Positions 7,000 through 15,034 are shown, numbered from the stretch's first letter. The stretch is DNA of 58,382 nucleotides from DUPQ01 sp964563155 (GCA_964563155.1 CAZLVL010000017.1:1-58382), one strand, 5' to 3'. Notes: a model not told the origin generated them from the letters alone. Numbers and translations are program-made.

Positions 7000-8937
7000 A
7001 TGAATAAAGAAAAATTTTATATCACAACTGCAATTGCTTACGCATCAGGAAAACCCCACATAGGTAACACCTATGAGATTATCTTAACTGACACTATAGC
7101 AAGGTATATGCGAATGCTGGGATATGATGTTTTTTTTATGACAGGGACCGATGAGCATGGGCAGAAAATTGAAGAAAATGCAAAAAAAGCTGGCATGTCT
7201 CCTAAGGAGTTTGTAGATAAATCAGCCAAAGAGATTAAAAGGCTTTGGGACTTAATGGATACCAGTTACGACAAGTTTATTCGTACAACCGATGATTACC
7301 ATGTGCTACAAACCCAAAAGATCTTCCAAAAACTATATGACAAGAAAGATATCTATCTAGATAAATATGAAGGCTGGTATTGTACTCCTTGTGAGTCATT
7401 TTGGACTCAATCTCAGTTGATAGATAATAAATGTCCAGACTGTCATAGAGAAGTAGAAAAGACAAAAGAAGATGCATATTTTCTAAAGCTTTCCAAATAT
7501 CAAGATAGACTAATGAAACACATTGAAGAAAATCCTAGCTTCATACAACCAGAATCTAGAAAAAAGGAAATGGTTAATAACTTCATAAAACCAGGCCTAC
7601 AAGATCTTTGTGTTTCTAGGACCTCTTTTAAGTGGGGAATAGAAGTACCTTTTAATAAGGAGCATGTTGTCTATGTTTGGATAGATGCCTTATCAAACTA
7701 CATAACTGGTTTGGGCTATGATGCTGATGGTAATAGTGAAGAGAACTTTAAAAAGTACTGGCCCTGTGATCTACATGTAATTGGAAAGGATATAGTTAGA
7801 TTCCATACAATTTACTGGCCCATAATGTTAATGGCTATGGATATACCCTTACCTAAAAGGATACTTGGACACCCCTGGTTACTTTTTGGTGATGGCAGTA
7901 AAATGAGTAAATCCAAGGGTAACATTCTTTATGCTGATGACCTTTCTGACTATTTTGGTGTGGATGCAGTTAGATATTATGTCTTAAGTGAAATGAATTA
8001 TGCAAATGATGGAATTATTTCACATAAGCAAATGATTGATAAGATTAATGCTGACCTAGCTAATGTTTTAGGAAATTTGGTAAATAGAACAATTACCATG
8101 GGGCACAAGTACTTTGATGGTCTGGTGTATAGGCCTGAAAACCTAGAAGATGGTTTGGATGTAGATAAAGATTTAATTAATACCATATTAGAAACTCCTA
8201 AAAAAGTAACTGCCTTGATGAAAGACTACAAGGTTAATGAGGCTATTCATGAGATTTTGGCCCTAGCAAAAAGGTCCAATAAATATATTGATGAAACTAT
8301 GCCTTGGACCCTAAACAAAGACGAACAAGACACAATTAGATTAAAAAGAGTTATGTACAATCTTTTAGAGTCTATTAGGGTTTTAGGGGTTCTTTTGTCT
8401 TCTTTTATGCCAAGTACAGCTAACAAGGTTTTAGATTTTCTTAATACCAAACAAAGAGACTATAATTCTCTTTTATCTTTTGGTAACCTAGAAGATCAAA
8501 TTGTGTTAAATAAAACTCAAATTCTCTTTAATAGAATAGATGTGGATAAGAAGATGGCAGAAATAGAAGAAGCTCTTAAAAAAGATGATGAAAAAGAAGA
8601 AGATTTAGCAAATGTTCAACTCATAAGCATAGATGACTTTGCCAAGGTCGAGCTAAAAACTGGTAAGATTTTAGAGGCTGAACCTGTTAAAGGAGCAAAG
8701 AAACTACTTAAGCTTCAAGTGGATATTGGTAGAAAGATTCAAATTGTCTCAGGTATTGCCCAGTACTATAGCCCTGATGAATTGATTGGAAAGAACATAG
8801 TTGTAGTAAGCAACTTAAAACCAGCCCTTTTAAGAGGAGAAAAAAGTGAAGGTATGTTGCTTGCAGCATCTAATAATGATTCATTATCTCTAGTTAGCCT
8901 AGATAAGGATATGGCCCCTGGTACCGGTGTTTCCTAA
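7000..8937 (+). CDS. metG: Methionine--tRNA ligase
   Basis: Cytosolic class I aminoacyl-tRNA synthetase that charges tRNA-Met for initiation and elongation. It is 645 residues long. The HIGH-type signature is PHIGN (about residue 20) and the KMSKS loop is at about 301-305. The zinc-binding knuckles are C128-x2-C131 and C145-x2-C148, both complete. An anticodon-binding helical domain spans about 340-530. The C-terminal 100 residues form the Trbp111/EMAP-like tRNA-binding domain (KVELKTGKILEAEPVKGAKK), usual for the dimeric form in Firmicutes. ATG at 7000 is chosen over an in-frame TTG at 6988 because GGAGG (6990-6994) stands 5 nt before it. A hairpin terminator follows at 8974-9006. Together with fmt and def downstream the window holds three steps of initiator methionine handling. 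Confidence 0.97.
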   Translation: MNKEKFYITTAIAYASGKPHIGNTYEIILTDTIARYMRMLGYDVFFMTGTDEHGQKIEENAKKAGMSPKEFVDKSAKEIKRLWDLMDTSYDKFIRTTDDYHVLQTQKIFQKLYDKKDIYLDKYEGWYCTPCESFWTQSQLIDNKCPDCHREVEKTKEDAYFLKLSKYQDRLMKHIEENPSFIQPESRKKEMVNNFIKPGLQDLCVSRTSFKWGIEVPFNKEHVVYVWIDALSNYITGLGYDADGNSEENFKKYWPCDLHVIGKDIVRFHTIYWPIMLMAMDIPLPKRILGHPWLLFGDGSKMSKSKGNILYADDLSDYFGVDAVRYYVLSEMNYANDGIISHKQMIDKINADLANVLGNLVNRTITMGHKYFDGLVYRPENLEDGLDVDKDLINTILETPKKVTALMKDYKVNEAIHEILALAKRSNKYIDETMPWTLNKDEQDTIRLKRVMYNLLESIRVLGVLLSSFMPSTANKVLDFLNTKQRDYNSLLSFGNLEDQIVLNKTQILFNRIDVDKKMAEIEEALKKDDEKEEDLANVQLISIDDFAKVELKTGKILEAEPVKGAKKLLKLQVDIGRKIQIVSGIAQYYSPDELIGKNIVVVSNLKPALLRGEKSEGMLLAASNNDSLSLVSLDKDMAPGTGVS

Positions 8938-8973
8938 GAGATTTTAGGTAAGAATAAAAGTGAAGAATAATTG

Positions 8974-9006
8974 ATAAGGAAAAACTGTTTATACAGTTTT
9001 TCTTAT
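8974..9006 (+). terminator. Terminator after metG
   Basis: Stem ATAAGGAAAAACTGT (8974-8988) with ACAGTTTTTCTTAT (8993-9006), 4-nt loop, one bulged base. The T-rich right arm makes it a plausible Rho-independent terminator. Confidence 0.7.
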
Positions 9007-9034
9007 TGACAAAGATTAAACAATACAGTATATT
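9006..9034 (+). promoter_or_regulatory. Promoter of the feo operon
   Basis: TTGACA (9006-9011), 17-bp spacer, TATATT (9029-9034). Transcription is expected to begin near 9041, just at the inverted repeat 9042-9059. Confidence 0.8.
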
Positions 9035-9041
9035 GTATCCA

Positions 9042-9059
9042 GGTTAGCGAATGCTAACC
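9042..9059 (+). promoter_or_regulatory. Iron-box-like operator of the feo operon
   Basis: Perfect inverted repeat GGTTAGC (9042-9048) and GCTAACC (9053-9059) with a 4-nt centre, at about +1 to +18 of the predicted transcript. A further half-site GCTAAACC lies at 9063-9070. The half-sites resemble the DtxR/IdeR iron box (AGGTTAG/CTAACCT) but with wider spacing. The position suits a metal-dependent repressor; which protein binds is inference. Confidence 0.5.
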
Positions 9060-9101
9060 ATTGCTAAACCAGAAATACTAATATGAAGGAAATTTGAAAA
9101 A

Positions 9102-9335
9102 ATGGCAATAATATTAACAGCACTGGACAAGGGCGAAAGGGGAAAAATTAGTCATATAAATGCAGGCAAAAATGCTTCAAAAAGGCTCTATGAAATGGGG
9201 CTTAATACAGGTGCATATTTGCAAGTTATAAAAAATGACTATGGCCCAGTCATTGTGAGTATTAATGGGAATAAGGTAGCTCTTGGAAGAGGGCTAGCTG
9301 AAAAGGTTATGTTGACTAATCTATCAGAATCTTAA
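9102..9335 (+). CDS. feoA: Ferrous iron transport protein A
   Basis: 77-residue cytosolic SH3-like protein that assists FeoB. The sequence has the FeoA pattern: a short LTALDKGERGKISHI strand region, the conserved G-x-x-A-x-x-R-L-x-E-M-G-L segment (NASKRLYEMGLN, about 26-38), then VIKNDYGPVIVSINGNKVALGRGLAEKV. It is the first gene after the strong promoter and iron-box-like repeat, with AAGGA as ribosome binding site. feoB starts 41 bp downstream. Expression under iron limitation is inferred from the operator and the gene pair. Confidence 0.93.
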   Translation: MAIILTALDKGERGKISHINAGKNASKRLYEMGLNTGAYLQVIKNDYGPVIVSINGNKVALGRGLAEKVMLTNLSES

Positions 9336-9376
9336 TGAATTAGTCTTTTTCATATAATAATTCTAAGGAGAAATTT

Positions 9377-11395
9377 ATGGCGAATAAAAAGATTGCACTT
9401 GTAGGCAATCCTAATAGCGGAAAGACAACCCTTTTTAATGTCTTAACCGGTTCTAGTCAGCACGTAGGTAATTGGCCTGGTGTAACGGTTGAGAAAAAAG
9501 AAGGGATTTTAAAATATAAGGGGAAAGAATACGATGTAATAGACCTACCAGGTATATATAGTCTAGGAGCTTTTTCTGAAGATGAAATAGTTGCTATGGA
9601 ATACATCTTATCTTCTGATGCTGATGTAATTATAAATGTGGTTGATGCTGGTAATATTGAAAGAAACCTCTATTTAACCACCCAACTACTAGAAATGGGT
9701 AAAAACATTGTAATTGCACTTAATATGGCAGATGAGGCAGAAAAAAGAAATATCAAATTTGATATTGATAAGCTAATTGAAAAAACTGGTGTTGCTGTTG
9801 TTCCTACCATAGGTCATAAGGCTGAAGGACGAGAAGCCATATTAGATGCCACTGTTAAGGCTATTAAAAACAAGAAGGTATATGAAAATCCTCTAACCTA
9901 TAATGAAAATGTTTCTCATCATATAGAGCACATCCAAGAAATATTACCTGAAAAAGGTTTGCCTTTTCCCAAAAGATGGACAGCTATTAAAATTGTTGAA
10001 GGTGATAGTCATGTTTTAAAAAGGCTAGAGCAATCTGACCTTGATCCCAAGGTAATAGAGGAGATTAAAGAGTTTGGTAAGTTCCATTCTAGTGATAGTT
10101 TTGAGTTGGAAATAGTAGACTCTAGATATGCCTTTGCAAATCAAATTGCTCAAGAAACTGTTTTTAGGCCAGATGAGGAAGTAGTAACTCTTACAGACAA
10201 GATAGATAGAATTTTAATTCATAAGTTTTGGGGAATACCTGTATTTGCCCTCATAATGTTTATTGTTTTTCAAATTACCTTTGTAGTAGGAGAAGACCTT
10301 TTAGGTGAGCTAGCTGTAATGGTTGTAGAAGGTCTAGGAGGTCTATTAGAGAAGTTTCTACTTTTAGTAAACTCTCCAGAGTGGTTAGTTTCTTTCTTCA
10401 TTGATGGAGTCATAAATGGGGTAGGAGCGGTTATAGAGTTTGTTCCTTTAATAACTGTACTTTATCTCTTATTGGGCTTTTTAGAAGACTCCGGTTATAT
10501 GGCAAGAGCTGCCTATGTTTGGGATTCTCTTATGAGAAAGTTCGGCCTACAAGGCAGAGCTTTCATATCCATGATTATTGGCTTTGGCTGTAACGTGCCA
10601 GGTATTATGTCTACAAGGACCATGGATAATAGAAAAGATAGAATGATAACCATGCTCATTAATCCTTTTATGTCTTGTGGGGCAAAAATCCCCATATATT
10701 CTGTCTTTATTGCAGCCTTCTTTCCTAGGCATGGGGCAATTTTACTGTTTTCCCTTTATGGCTTAGGAATTATTGTGGCTCTTGTAATGGCTAAAATATT
10801 TAATAAGACCCTATTTAAAGGAGAGTCCTCATATTTCATTATGGAGTTACCCCCATATAGAATACCAACCATTAAAAATGTTCTTACAAATATGTGGAAT
10901 AATGTATCTGGTTTTCTTAGAAAAGCGGGAACCATTATCTTCTTAGTTATAACTCTTATGTGGGTATTGGCAGTATTACCTGGTTCAGCAGAACCTTACA
11001 GCCAAGAAAGTTATTTAGGAATTATTGGCTCCTTCCTAGTTCCCATATTCAAACCAGCTGGTTTTGGAACCTGGCAAGAATCGGTTGCTCTATTTGCTGG
11101 TATACCTGCAAAAGAAGCTGTGGTTGGTACCTTAGGAATGCTCTATGCAGGACAATATATGGAAGAGGGTAATATTTTAGTAAATGTAATACAACAACAC
11201 TTTACTCCTTTAACAGCCCTTTCATATATGACTATGGTATTGTTATACACTCCATGTGTAGCTGTTTTGGGTATAATAAGTAAAGAAACCAAGTCCATAA
11301 AGTGGCCTGTCTTTGTGGCTCTGTACACCTTTTTTACAGGGTGGATTGCTGCAATCTTGGTCTTCCAAATAGGTACCTTGTTAGGACTTGGATAA
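9377..11395 (+). CDS. feoB: Ferrous iron transporter FeoB
   Basis: Cytoplasmic membrane Fe(II) importer of 672 residues. The N-terminal G domain has G1 GNPNSGKTT (10-18), G3 DLPGIYSL (about 57) and G4 NMAD (about 119). A cytosolic helical GDI-like segment follows to about residue 270. The membrane part from about 280 to 670 has two Gate-like halves with the conserved GFGCNVPGIMSTRT and the second-half PAKEAVVG and LYTPCVAVLG segments; the cysteines lie in predicted helices as in FeoB. The length is normal for Gram-positive FeoB. The ribosome binding site AAGGAG precedes the ATG. It lies between feoA and a small Cys-rich winged-helix protein (15-bp gap), the usual feoABC order. Ferrous transport fits an anaerobic lifestyle. 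Confidence 0.97.
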   Translation: MANKKIALVGNPNSGKTTLFNVLTGSSQHVGNWPGVTVEKKEGILKYKGKEYDVIDLPGIYSLGAFSEDEIVAMEYILSSDADVIINVVDAGNIERNLYLTTQLLEMGKNIVIALNMADEAEKRNIKFDIDKLIEKTGVAVVPTIGHKAEGREAILDATVKAIKNKKVYENPLTYNENVSHHIEHIQEILPEKGLPFPKRWTAIKIVEGDSHVLKRLEQSDLDPKVIEEIKEFGKFHSSDSFELEIVDSRYAFANQIAQETVFRPDEEVVTLTDKIDRILIHKFWGIPVFALIMFIVFQITFVVGEDLLGELAVMVVEGLGGLLEKFLLLVNSPEWLVSFFIDGVINGVGAVIEFVPLITVLYLLLGFLEDSGYMARAAYVWDSLMRKFGLQGRAFISMIIGFGCNVPGIMSTRTMDNRKDRMITMLINPFMSCGAKIPIYSVFIAAFFPRHGAILLFSLYGLGIIVALVMAKIFNKTLFKGESSYFIMELPPYRIPTIKNVLTNMWNNVSGFLRKAGTIIFLVITLMWVLAVLPGSAEPYSQESYLGIIGSFLVPIFKPAGFGTWQESVALFAGIPAKEAVVGTLGMLYAGQYMEEGNILVNVIQQHFTPLTALSYMTMVLLYTPCVAVLGIISKETKSIKWPVFVALYTFFTGWIAAILVFQIGTLLGLG

Positions 11396-11410
11396 GGTAG
11401 GTGATAAAAA

Positions 11411-11668
11411 ATGTTAATAGATATTCTAAAAAGAATAGATAAATATGGTTACTTATCAAGGTCTCATTTAGCTAGAGAGTTAAACTCTTCAGAAATGCTT
11501 ATTGATGATGGAATTCAAAGGTTGGTTCAAATGGGCTATTTGTTACAACATGTTACCTCTTTAGATTGCATGGACTCTTGTGGTGCTTGTCCTATGGCTA
11601 AGGGCTGCCACAAGGAAATTGTAAAGACCTATGAGATAACCCATAAGGGAAAAGCTTTAATAGCTTAG
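11411..11668 (+). CDS. FeoC-like winged-helix protein with cysteine cluster
   Basis: 85 residues. Residues 1-48 form a winged helix-turn-helix (ILKRIDKYGYLSRSHLAREL, then a recognition-helix region DDGIQRLVQMGYL). The loop after it holds four cysteines, C-M-D-S-C-G-A-C-P-M-A-K-G-C at about 57-70, spaced like the oxygen-sensitive [4Fe-4S] loop of FeoC proteins. FeoC is known in enterobacteria as a small FeoB partner that protects FeoB from proteolysis; in this organism it could instead act as a transcriptional sensor. It starts 15 bp after feoB behind AGGTAGGTG, so it is almost certainly in the same operon, which ends at the hairpin of 11762-11781. The assignment rests on fold, cysteines and context. 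Confidence 0.75.
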   Translation: MLIDILKRIDKYGYLSRSHLARELNSSEMLIDDGIQRLVQMGYLLQHVTSLDCMDSCGACPMAKGCHKEIVKTYEITHKGKALIA

Positions 11669-11761
11669 ATAATATGAAAGTAATCACAAACTTACAGAAG
11701 TTAAAAGTCTAATATAATTATCGATGAGATAAATATTGATGATATAAATATTGGTAATGAA

Positions 11762-11787
11762 AAAGCACATAACTGTGCTTTTTTTAA
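11762..11787 (+). terminator. Terminator of the feo operon, possibly bidirectional
   Basis: AAAGCACA (11762-11769) and TGTGCTTT (11774-11781), loop TAAC, then a T-run. The A-run on the left means it could also serve the minus-strand isomerase gene that ends at 11840. Confidence 0.85.
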
Positions 11788-11839
11788 TGAATAAATATTT
11801 TACTAAATAAATATTTGACTAAATACTTGTTTTACAAAT

Positions 11840-12805
11840 CTAAGCCCAATAAATCTCACCCTTATCTTCAAAGATCATGGTTTCTTTAAGAAAAGCTATA
11901 GCTTTCTTAAGGCCCTCTTGACCGCTCATTAGGCTATCTTCGTGTTCAATGGATACAACATGGTCATAGCCTGCCATTCTCAATTCAGCAAAGATATCAT
12001 TCCATTCTTGCCTATCGTGCCCTGTTCCTACTGCTCTAAATAACCAGGCTCTATCTTCTTCCATTTTATATGGTTTGGTGTCTAGCACTCCATTTACATC
12101 TGAGTTGACATCATAGATTTTAGTATCCTTAGCATGGAAATGGTAAATAGCTCCTTTAAGGGCTCTTATGGCTTTTTTAACATCAATTGCCTGCCAGTAT
12201 AGGTGGGAAGGATCAAAGTTTGCACCAATTGTTGGGCCTACTGCTTTTCTTAATCTTAAGAGAGTTTCTGGATTATATACGCAAAAACCTGGATGCATTT
12301 CTAGGGCAATCTTTGTTACACCATGCTTTTGTGCAAAAGCTACCTCTTGTTTCCAGTAGGGGATAAGTACTTGGTCCCATTGATAATCAAGGACTTTTAA
12401 AAAGTCATCTGGCCAAGGACAGGTTACCCAGTTGGGGTATTTTGCATTTTCATGGTCTCCTGGACAGCCTGAGAATGTAATAACTGTATCTATACCTAGT
12501 TGTTCAGCTAGTAAAACAGTTTTTCTAAAGTCCTCTTGAAAAGATTGGGCAATCTCTTTATCTGGATGTACAGGGTTGCCATGACAGCTAAGAGCAGAGA
12601 TCTCTAAATTATATTTTTTTGCTAAATCCTTAATTTTTTGAATCTCATCAGCTTTATCATATATTTCTCTGGCATTTACATGGGCAGTACCTGGAAAGCC
12701 TCCAGTTCCTAGCTCTATTGCCTCAACCCCTGCATCTTGCAGATATTTCATAGCCTCTTCTAAACTTAATGAGCCTAACACAACACTAAATACGCCTAAT
12801 TTCAT
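11840..12805 (-). CDS. Sugar phosphate isomerase/epimerase (xylose isomerase-like TIM barrel)
   Basis: 321 residues of the AP endonuclease 2/xylose isomerase-like TIM-barrel family. Expected metal ligands are visible at strand ends: Glu in ALEMHPG, Asp and His in NFDPSHLYWQ, His in YHFHAKD and Glu in SIEHED. Enzymes of this family epimerise or isomerise sugars, inositols and keto-sugars, usually with Mn or another divalent metal; the substrate cannot be told here. The gene stands alone on the minus strand between the feo terminator and ribU. Only a weak ribosome binding site (AGAAAG) lies next to the ATG. A much stronger one, AAGGAGGA (12844-12851), is separated from it by a hairpin with a four-codon mini-ORF; the same arrangement precedes rsgA. 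Confidence 0.85.
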   Translation of the reverse strand: MKLGVFSVVLGSLSLEEAMKYLQDAGVEAIELGTGGFPGTAHVNAREIYDKADEIQKIKDLAKKYNLEISALSCHGNPVHPDKEIAQSFQEDFRKTVLLAEQLGIDTVITFSGCPGDHENAKYPNWVTCPWPDDFLKVLDYQWDQVLIPYWKQEVAFAQKHGVTKIALEMHPGFCVYNPETLLRLRKAVGPTIGANFDPSHLYWQAIDVKKAIRALKGAIYHFHAKDTKIYDVNSDVNGVLDTKPYKMEEDRAWLFRAVGTGHDRQEWNDIFAELRMAGYDHVVSIEHEDSLMSGQEGLKKAIAFLKETMIFEDKGEIYWA

Positions 12806-12810
12806 TTTCT

Positions 12811-12851
12811 TTCTTGTATGATACAGTCAGTGAATTATCATACTCCTCCTT
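12811..12851 (-). promoter_or_regulatory. SD-hairpin-mini-ORF leader element, copy 1
   Basis: Read on the minus strand: AAGGAGGA (12851-12844), stem GTATGATA (12843-12836), 12-nt loop with TCACTGAC, stem TATCATAC (12823-12816), then AAGAA (12815-12811). A mini-ORF M-I-I-H-stop (12841-12827) starts in the first arm and stops in the loop. The element matches the rsgA leader at 23776-23814. A possible promoter TTGGTC-17-TATACA lies just upstream. Confidence 0.6.
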
Positions 12852-13025
12852 GTATAATACTTGTTACTTTTGAGACCAAGAAATTCTATCTTCTTAATCT
12901 TGTAGATGCTTATCTCAATTTTAACATAGATAAAAAGTGAAAGGCAAAAAGGGAGAAATTTTGATATTGAGAAGATTGCATTTCTACTTTTTTTCCCCTT
13001 ATTATGATATACTCTGTGAGAAAAC

Positions 13026-13039
13026 ATCCCCTAGGGGAT
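13026..13039 (+). promoter_or_regulatory. 14-bp perfect palindrome before ribU
   Basis: ATCCCCTAGGGGAT, followed at once by TGGGAGAAGGGG. It could be a repressor site or a short hairpin. No FMN riboswitch fits in the 259-bp gap. Confidence 0.4.
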
Positions 13040-13064
13040 TGGGAGAAGGGGTTTAGGAAAAATA

Positions 13065-13685
13065 ATGGAAGATAGATGTGATTTAAAAACAGAAAAAAGA
13101 AAAATGACCAGCAAACAAATTGCAAAGATAGGAATTTTAGGAGCGGTTTCCGGTCTTTTAATGTTGTTGGAATTTCCACTTTTTTTTGCTCCAAGTTTTT
13201 ATCAAATAGATTTTAGTGAAGTTTCAGTGCTTGTTGGTACTTTTGCTCTAGGTCCTGTAGCAGGGGTCTTAATTGAGGCAATAAAGATTTTAGTTAAGTT
13301 CATATTTAAGGGAACTTTGACAGCTGGGGTTGGAGAGTTTGCCAACTTTTTAATTGGGGCTTGCTTAATTGTTCCTGCTGGCATTATTTACAAAAGAAAA
13401 AAGAACATGGCAAATGCCATAATTGGTATGTTGGTTGGAACTCTTTTTATGACTTTAGTGGGGGCTTTAGTAAATTATTATGTTTTAATACCTGCCTTTT
13501 CTAAGGCTTTAAACACACCAATACAAGTATTTATAGATATGGGTACAGCTATAAACTCTAAGATTACCACTTTGTGGGATTTAATACTCCTAACTAATGT
13601 GCCTTTTAACTTAGTTAAAGGCTTGGTTACCAGTATTTTGGTCTTCCTTTTATACAAAAGGATATCACCAATCTTACACAAATAG
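13065..13685 (+). CDS. ribU: Riboflavin ECF transporter substrate-binding protein RibU
   Basis: 206-residue integral membrane S component of an energy-coupling factor transporter. It has about six hydrophobic helices. Family signatures are visible: LEFPLFFAPSFYQIDFSEV (about 40-58), the GTFALGPVAGVLIEAIKILVK helix and the GVGEFANFLIG segment, which match riboflavin-specific RibU proteins. It would work with a shared EcfA-EcfA'-EcfT module encoded elsewhere; none is in the window. Starting at ATG 13065 (AGGA about 7 nt before) adds a charged N-terminus; ATG at 13104 is a possible alternative. Riboflavin import suits a cell rich in flavoenzymes. No FMN riboswitch is seen upstream. Confidence 0.88.
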   Translation: MEDRCDLKTEKRKMTSKQIAKIGILGAVSGLLMLLEFPLFFAPSFYQIDFSEVSVLVGTFALGPVAGVLIEAIKILVKFIFKGTLTAGVGEFANFLIGACLIVPAGIIYKRKKNMANAIIGMLVGTLFMTLVGALVNYYVLIPAFSKALNTPIQVFIDMGTAINSKITTLWDLILLTNVPFNLVKGLVTSILVFLLYKRISPILHK

Positions 13686-13700
13686 GCCTTTTAGGCATTT

Positions 13701-13730
13701 TATACAAAAAGCTATCTTTCTTTTTGTATA
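13701..13730 (+). terminator. Hairpin after ribU
   Basis: Eleven-bp stem TATACAAAAAG (13701-13711) with CTTTTTGTATA (13720-13730), 8-nt loop. No T-run follows the stem, but the right arm is itself T-rich. Confidence 0.55.
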
Positions 13731-13798
13731 GATACTGTCTTAAAAAATTAGCTATAGAATGATAAAATTATATTAGAAATATATTGGAGGAATTAAAG

Positions 13799-14920
13799 AT
13801 GGCAAAAGTTATTCTTAAGAACGTGTATAAAAAATATGAGCCTAACCGTGGAGGGATTACCGCTGTTTCAGATTTCAACCTTGTTGTTGAAGATAGAGAG
13901 TTTTTAGTTCTATTGGGACCTTCTGGTTGTGGTAAAACAACAACACTAAGAATGATTGCAGGTCTTGAAGACATAACAGCCGGTGAAATATATATCGGTG
14001 ATAGACTTGTTAACGAAGTACACCCCAAAGACAGAGATATTGCAATGGTTTTCCAAAGCTACGCATTATATCCTCATATGACAATTTTCGATAACATGGC
14101 ATTCGGATTAAAATTAAGAAAAATGCCTAAGGCTGAAATAAGACAAAGAGTTCACAATGCTGCAAAGATTCTTGAAATTAGACATCTTTTAGACAGAAAG
14201 CCCAAGGCTTTATCTGGTGGACAAAGACAAAGAGTTGCTCTTGGTCGTGCGATTGTTCGTGAACCAGCAGTTTTCCTTATGGACGAACCCCTTTCCAACC
14301 TAGACGCAAAACTAAGGGCTCAAATGCGTGTAGAATTAACAAAATTACATCAAAGATTAAACACAACCTTTATCTATGTTACTCATGACCAAGTAGAGGC
14401 CATGACCATGGGATCTCGTATTGTTGTTATGAACGCAGGATTTATCCAACAGGTTGATCCTCCACAAGTAATGTATAACAATCCTGAAAACATTTTCGTT
14501 GCTGGCTTTATTGGAACACCACAAATGAACTTTGTAGAAGCTGTTGTTCATGAAAAAGGTGAAGAAGTATGGTTAAAGATTGACCAAGCTGATATTAAGT
14601 TTGATGACAAGAGAGCTAAAAACTTAATAGGTAAAGGCTATGATGGTAAAAATGTTGTTGTAGCAATGAGACCTGAGCATTTCAGCGATGAGCAAGTATA
14701 TATTGACCAAATGGCAGATGCTATCTTAGAAGTAGCTATTGACGTTGTGGAAATGATGGGACCAGAAGCACTTCTATACTTTGCTTATGCAGGCAGTAAC
14801 TTTATTGCTAGAGTTAGTCCTTCAACCAAAGTAAGACCTGGAGAAACTGTAAAGATTGCTATCGATACTGCTAGAATCCACTTGTTTGATAAGACAACAG
14901 AAAAAGTTATATTTGTATAA
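13799..14920 (+). CDS. ugpC: Sugar ABC transporter ATP-binding protein (UgpC/MsmK/MalK type)
   Basis: 373-residue cytosolic ATPase subunit of carbohydrate ABC importers (CUT1 family). Walker A GPSGCGKTT (about 37-45), Q-loop in VFQSYALYPHMT, signature LSGGQRQRVALGRA (about 138), Walker B VFLMDEPLSNLD and the switch His in THDQVEAMT are all intact. The C-terminal 130 residues are the TOBE/OB regulatory domain typical of MalK-like proteins. ATG at 13799 is chosen over TTG at 13784 because GGAGG (13786-13790) lies 8 nt before it. No permease or binding protein is nearby, so it probably energises several sugar transporters encoded elsewhere, as MsmK does in streptococci; this is inference. A terminator follows. 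Confidence 0.92.
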   Translation: MAKVILKNVYKKYEPNRGGITAVSDFNLVVEDREFLVLLGPSGCGKTTTLRMIAGLEDITAGEIYIGDRLVNEVHPKDRDIAMVFQSYALYPHMTIFDNMAFGLKLRKMPKAEIRQRVHNAAKILEIRHLLDRKPKALSGGQRQRVALGRAIVREPAVFLMDEPLSNLDAKLRAQMRVELTKLHQRLNTTFIYVTHDQVEAMTMGSRIVVMNAGFIQQVDPPQVMYNNPENIFVAGFIGTPQMNFVEAVVHEKGEEVWLKIDQADIKFDDKRAKNLIGKGYDGKNVVVAMRPEHFSDEQVYIDQMADAILEVAIDVVEMMGPEALLYFAYAGSNFIARVSPSTKVRPGETVKIAIDTARIHLFDKTTEKVIFV

Positions 14921-14946
14921 ACTTTGAAATACAAAATAGAGAATTT

Positions 14947-14975
14947 AAGGGATATCTTGATTGATATCCTTTTTC
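14947..14975 (+). terminator. Terminator after the sugar ABC ATPase
   Basis: AAGGGATATC (14947-14956) pairs with GATATCCTTT (14963-14972) with one G-T pair and loop TTGATT, followed by more T residues. Confidence 0.75.
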
Positions 14976-15034
14976 TTGCCTAAAAATTTCCTATGGTATA
15001 AAATGGGGAGAGAGAAAAAAGGTCGGTGATAAAA

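Noticed and set aside
8938..9101. T-box, or second hairpin of an RNA switch, between metG and feoA
   Set aside because: The 8974-9006 stem is explained as the metG terminator and the 9042-9059 repeat as an operator at the feo start; no T-box sequence is visible on either side of metG.
12806..13064. FMN riboswitch before ribU
   Set aside because: The conserved FMN-aptamer words and multi-stem layout were not found; only a 14-bp palindrome and the opposite-strand isomerase leader are present.
12910..13194. Minus-strand 94-codon frame over the ribU start
   Set aside because: It is a hydrophobic frame antisense to the ribU promoter and signal region without a ribosome binding site or family resemblance.
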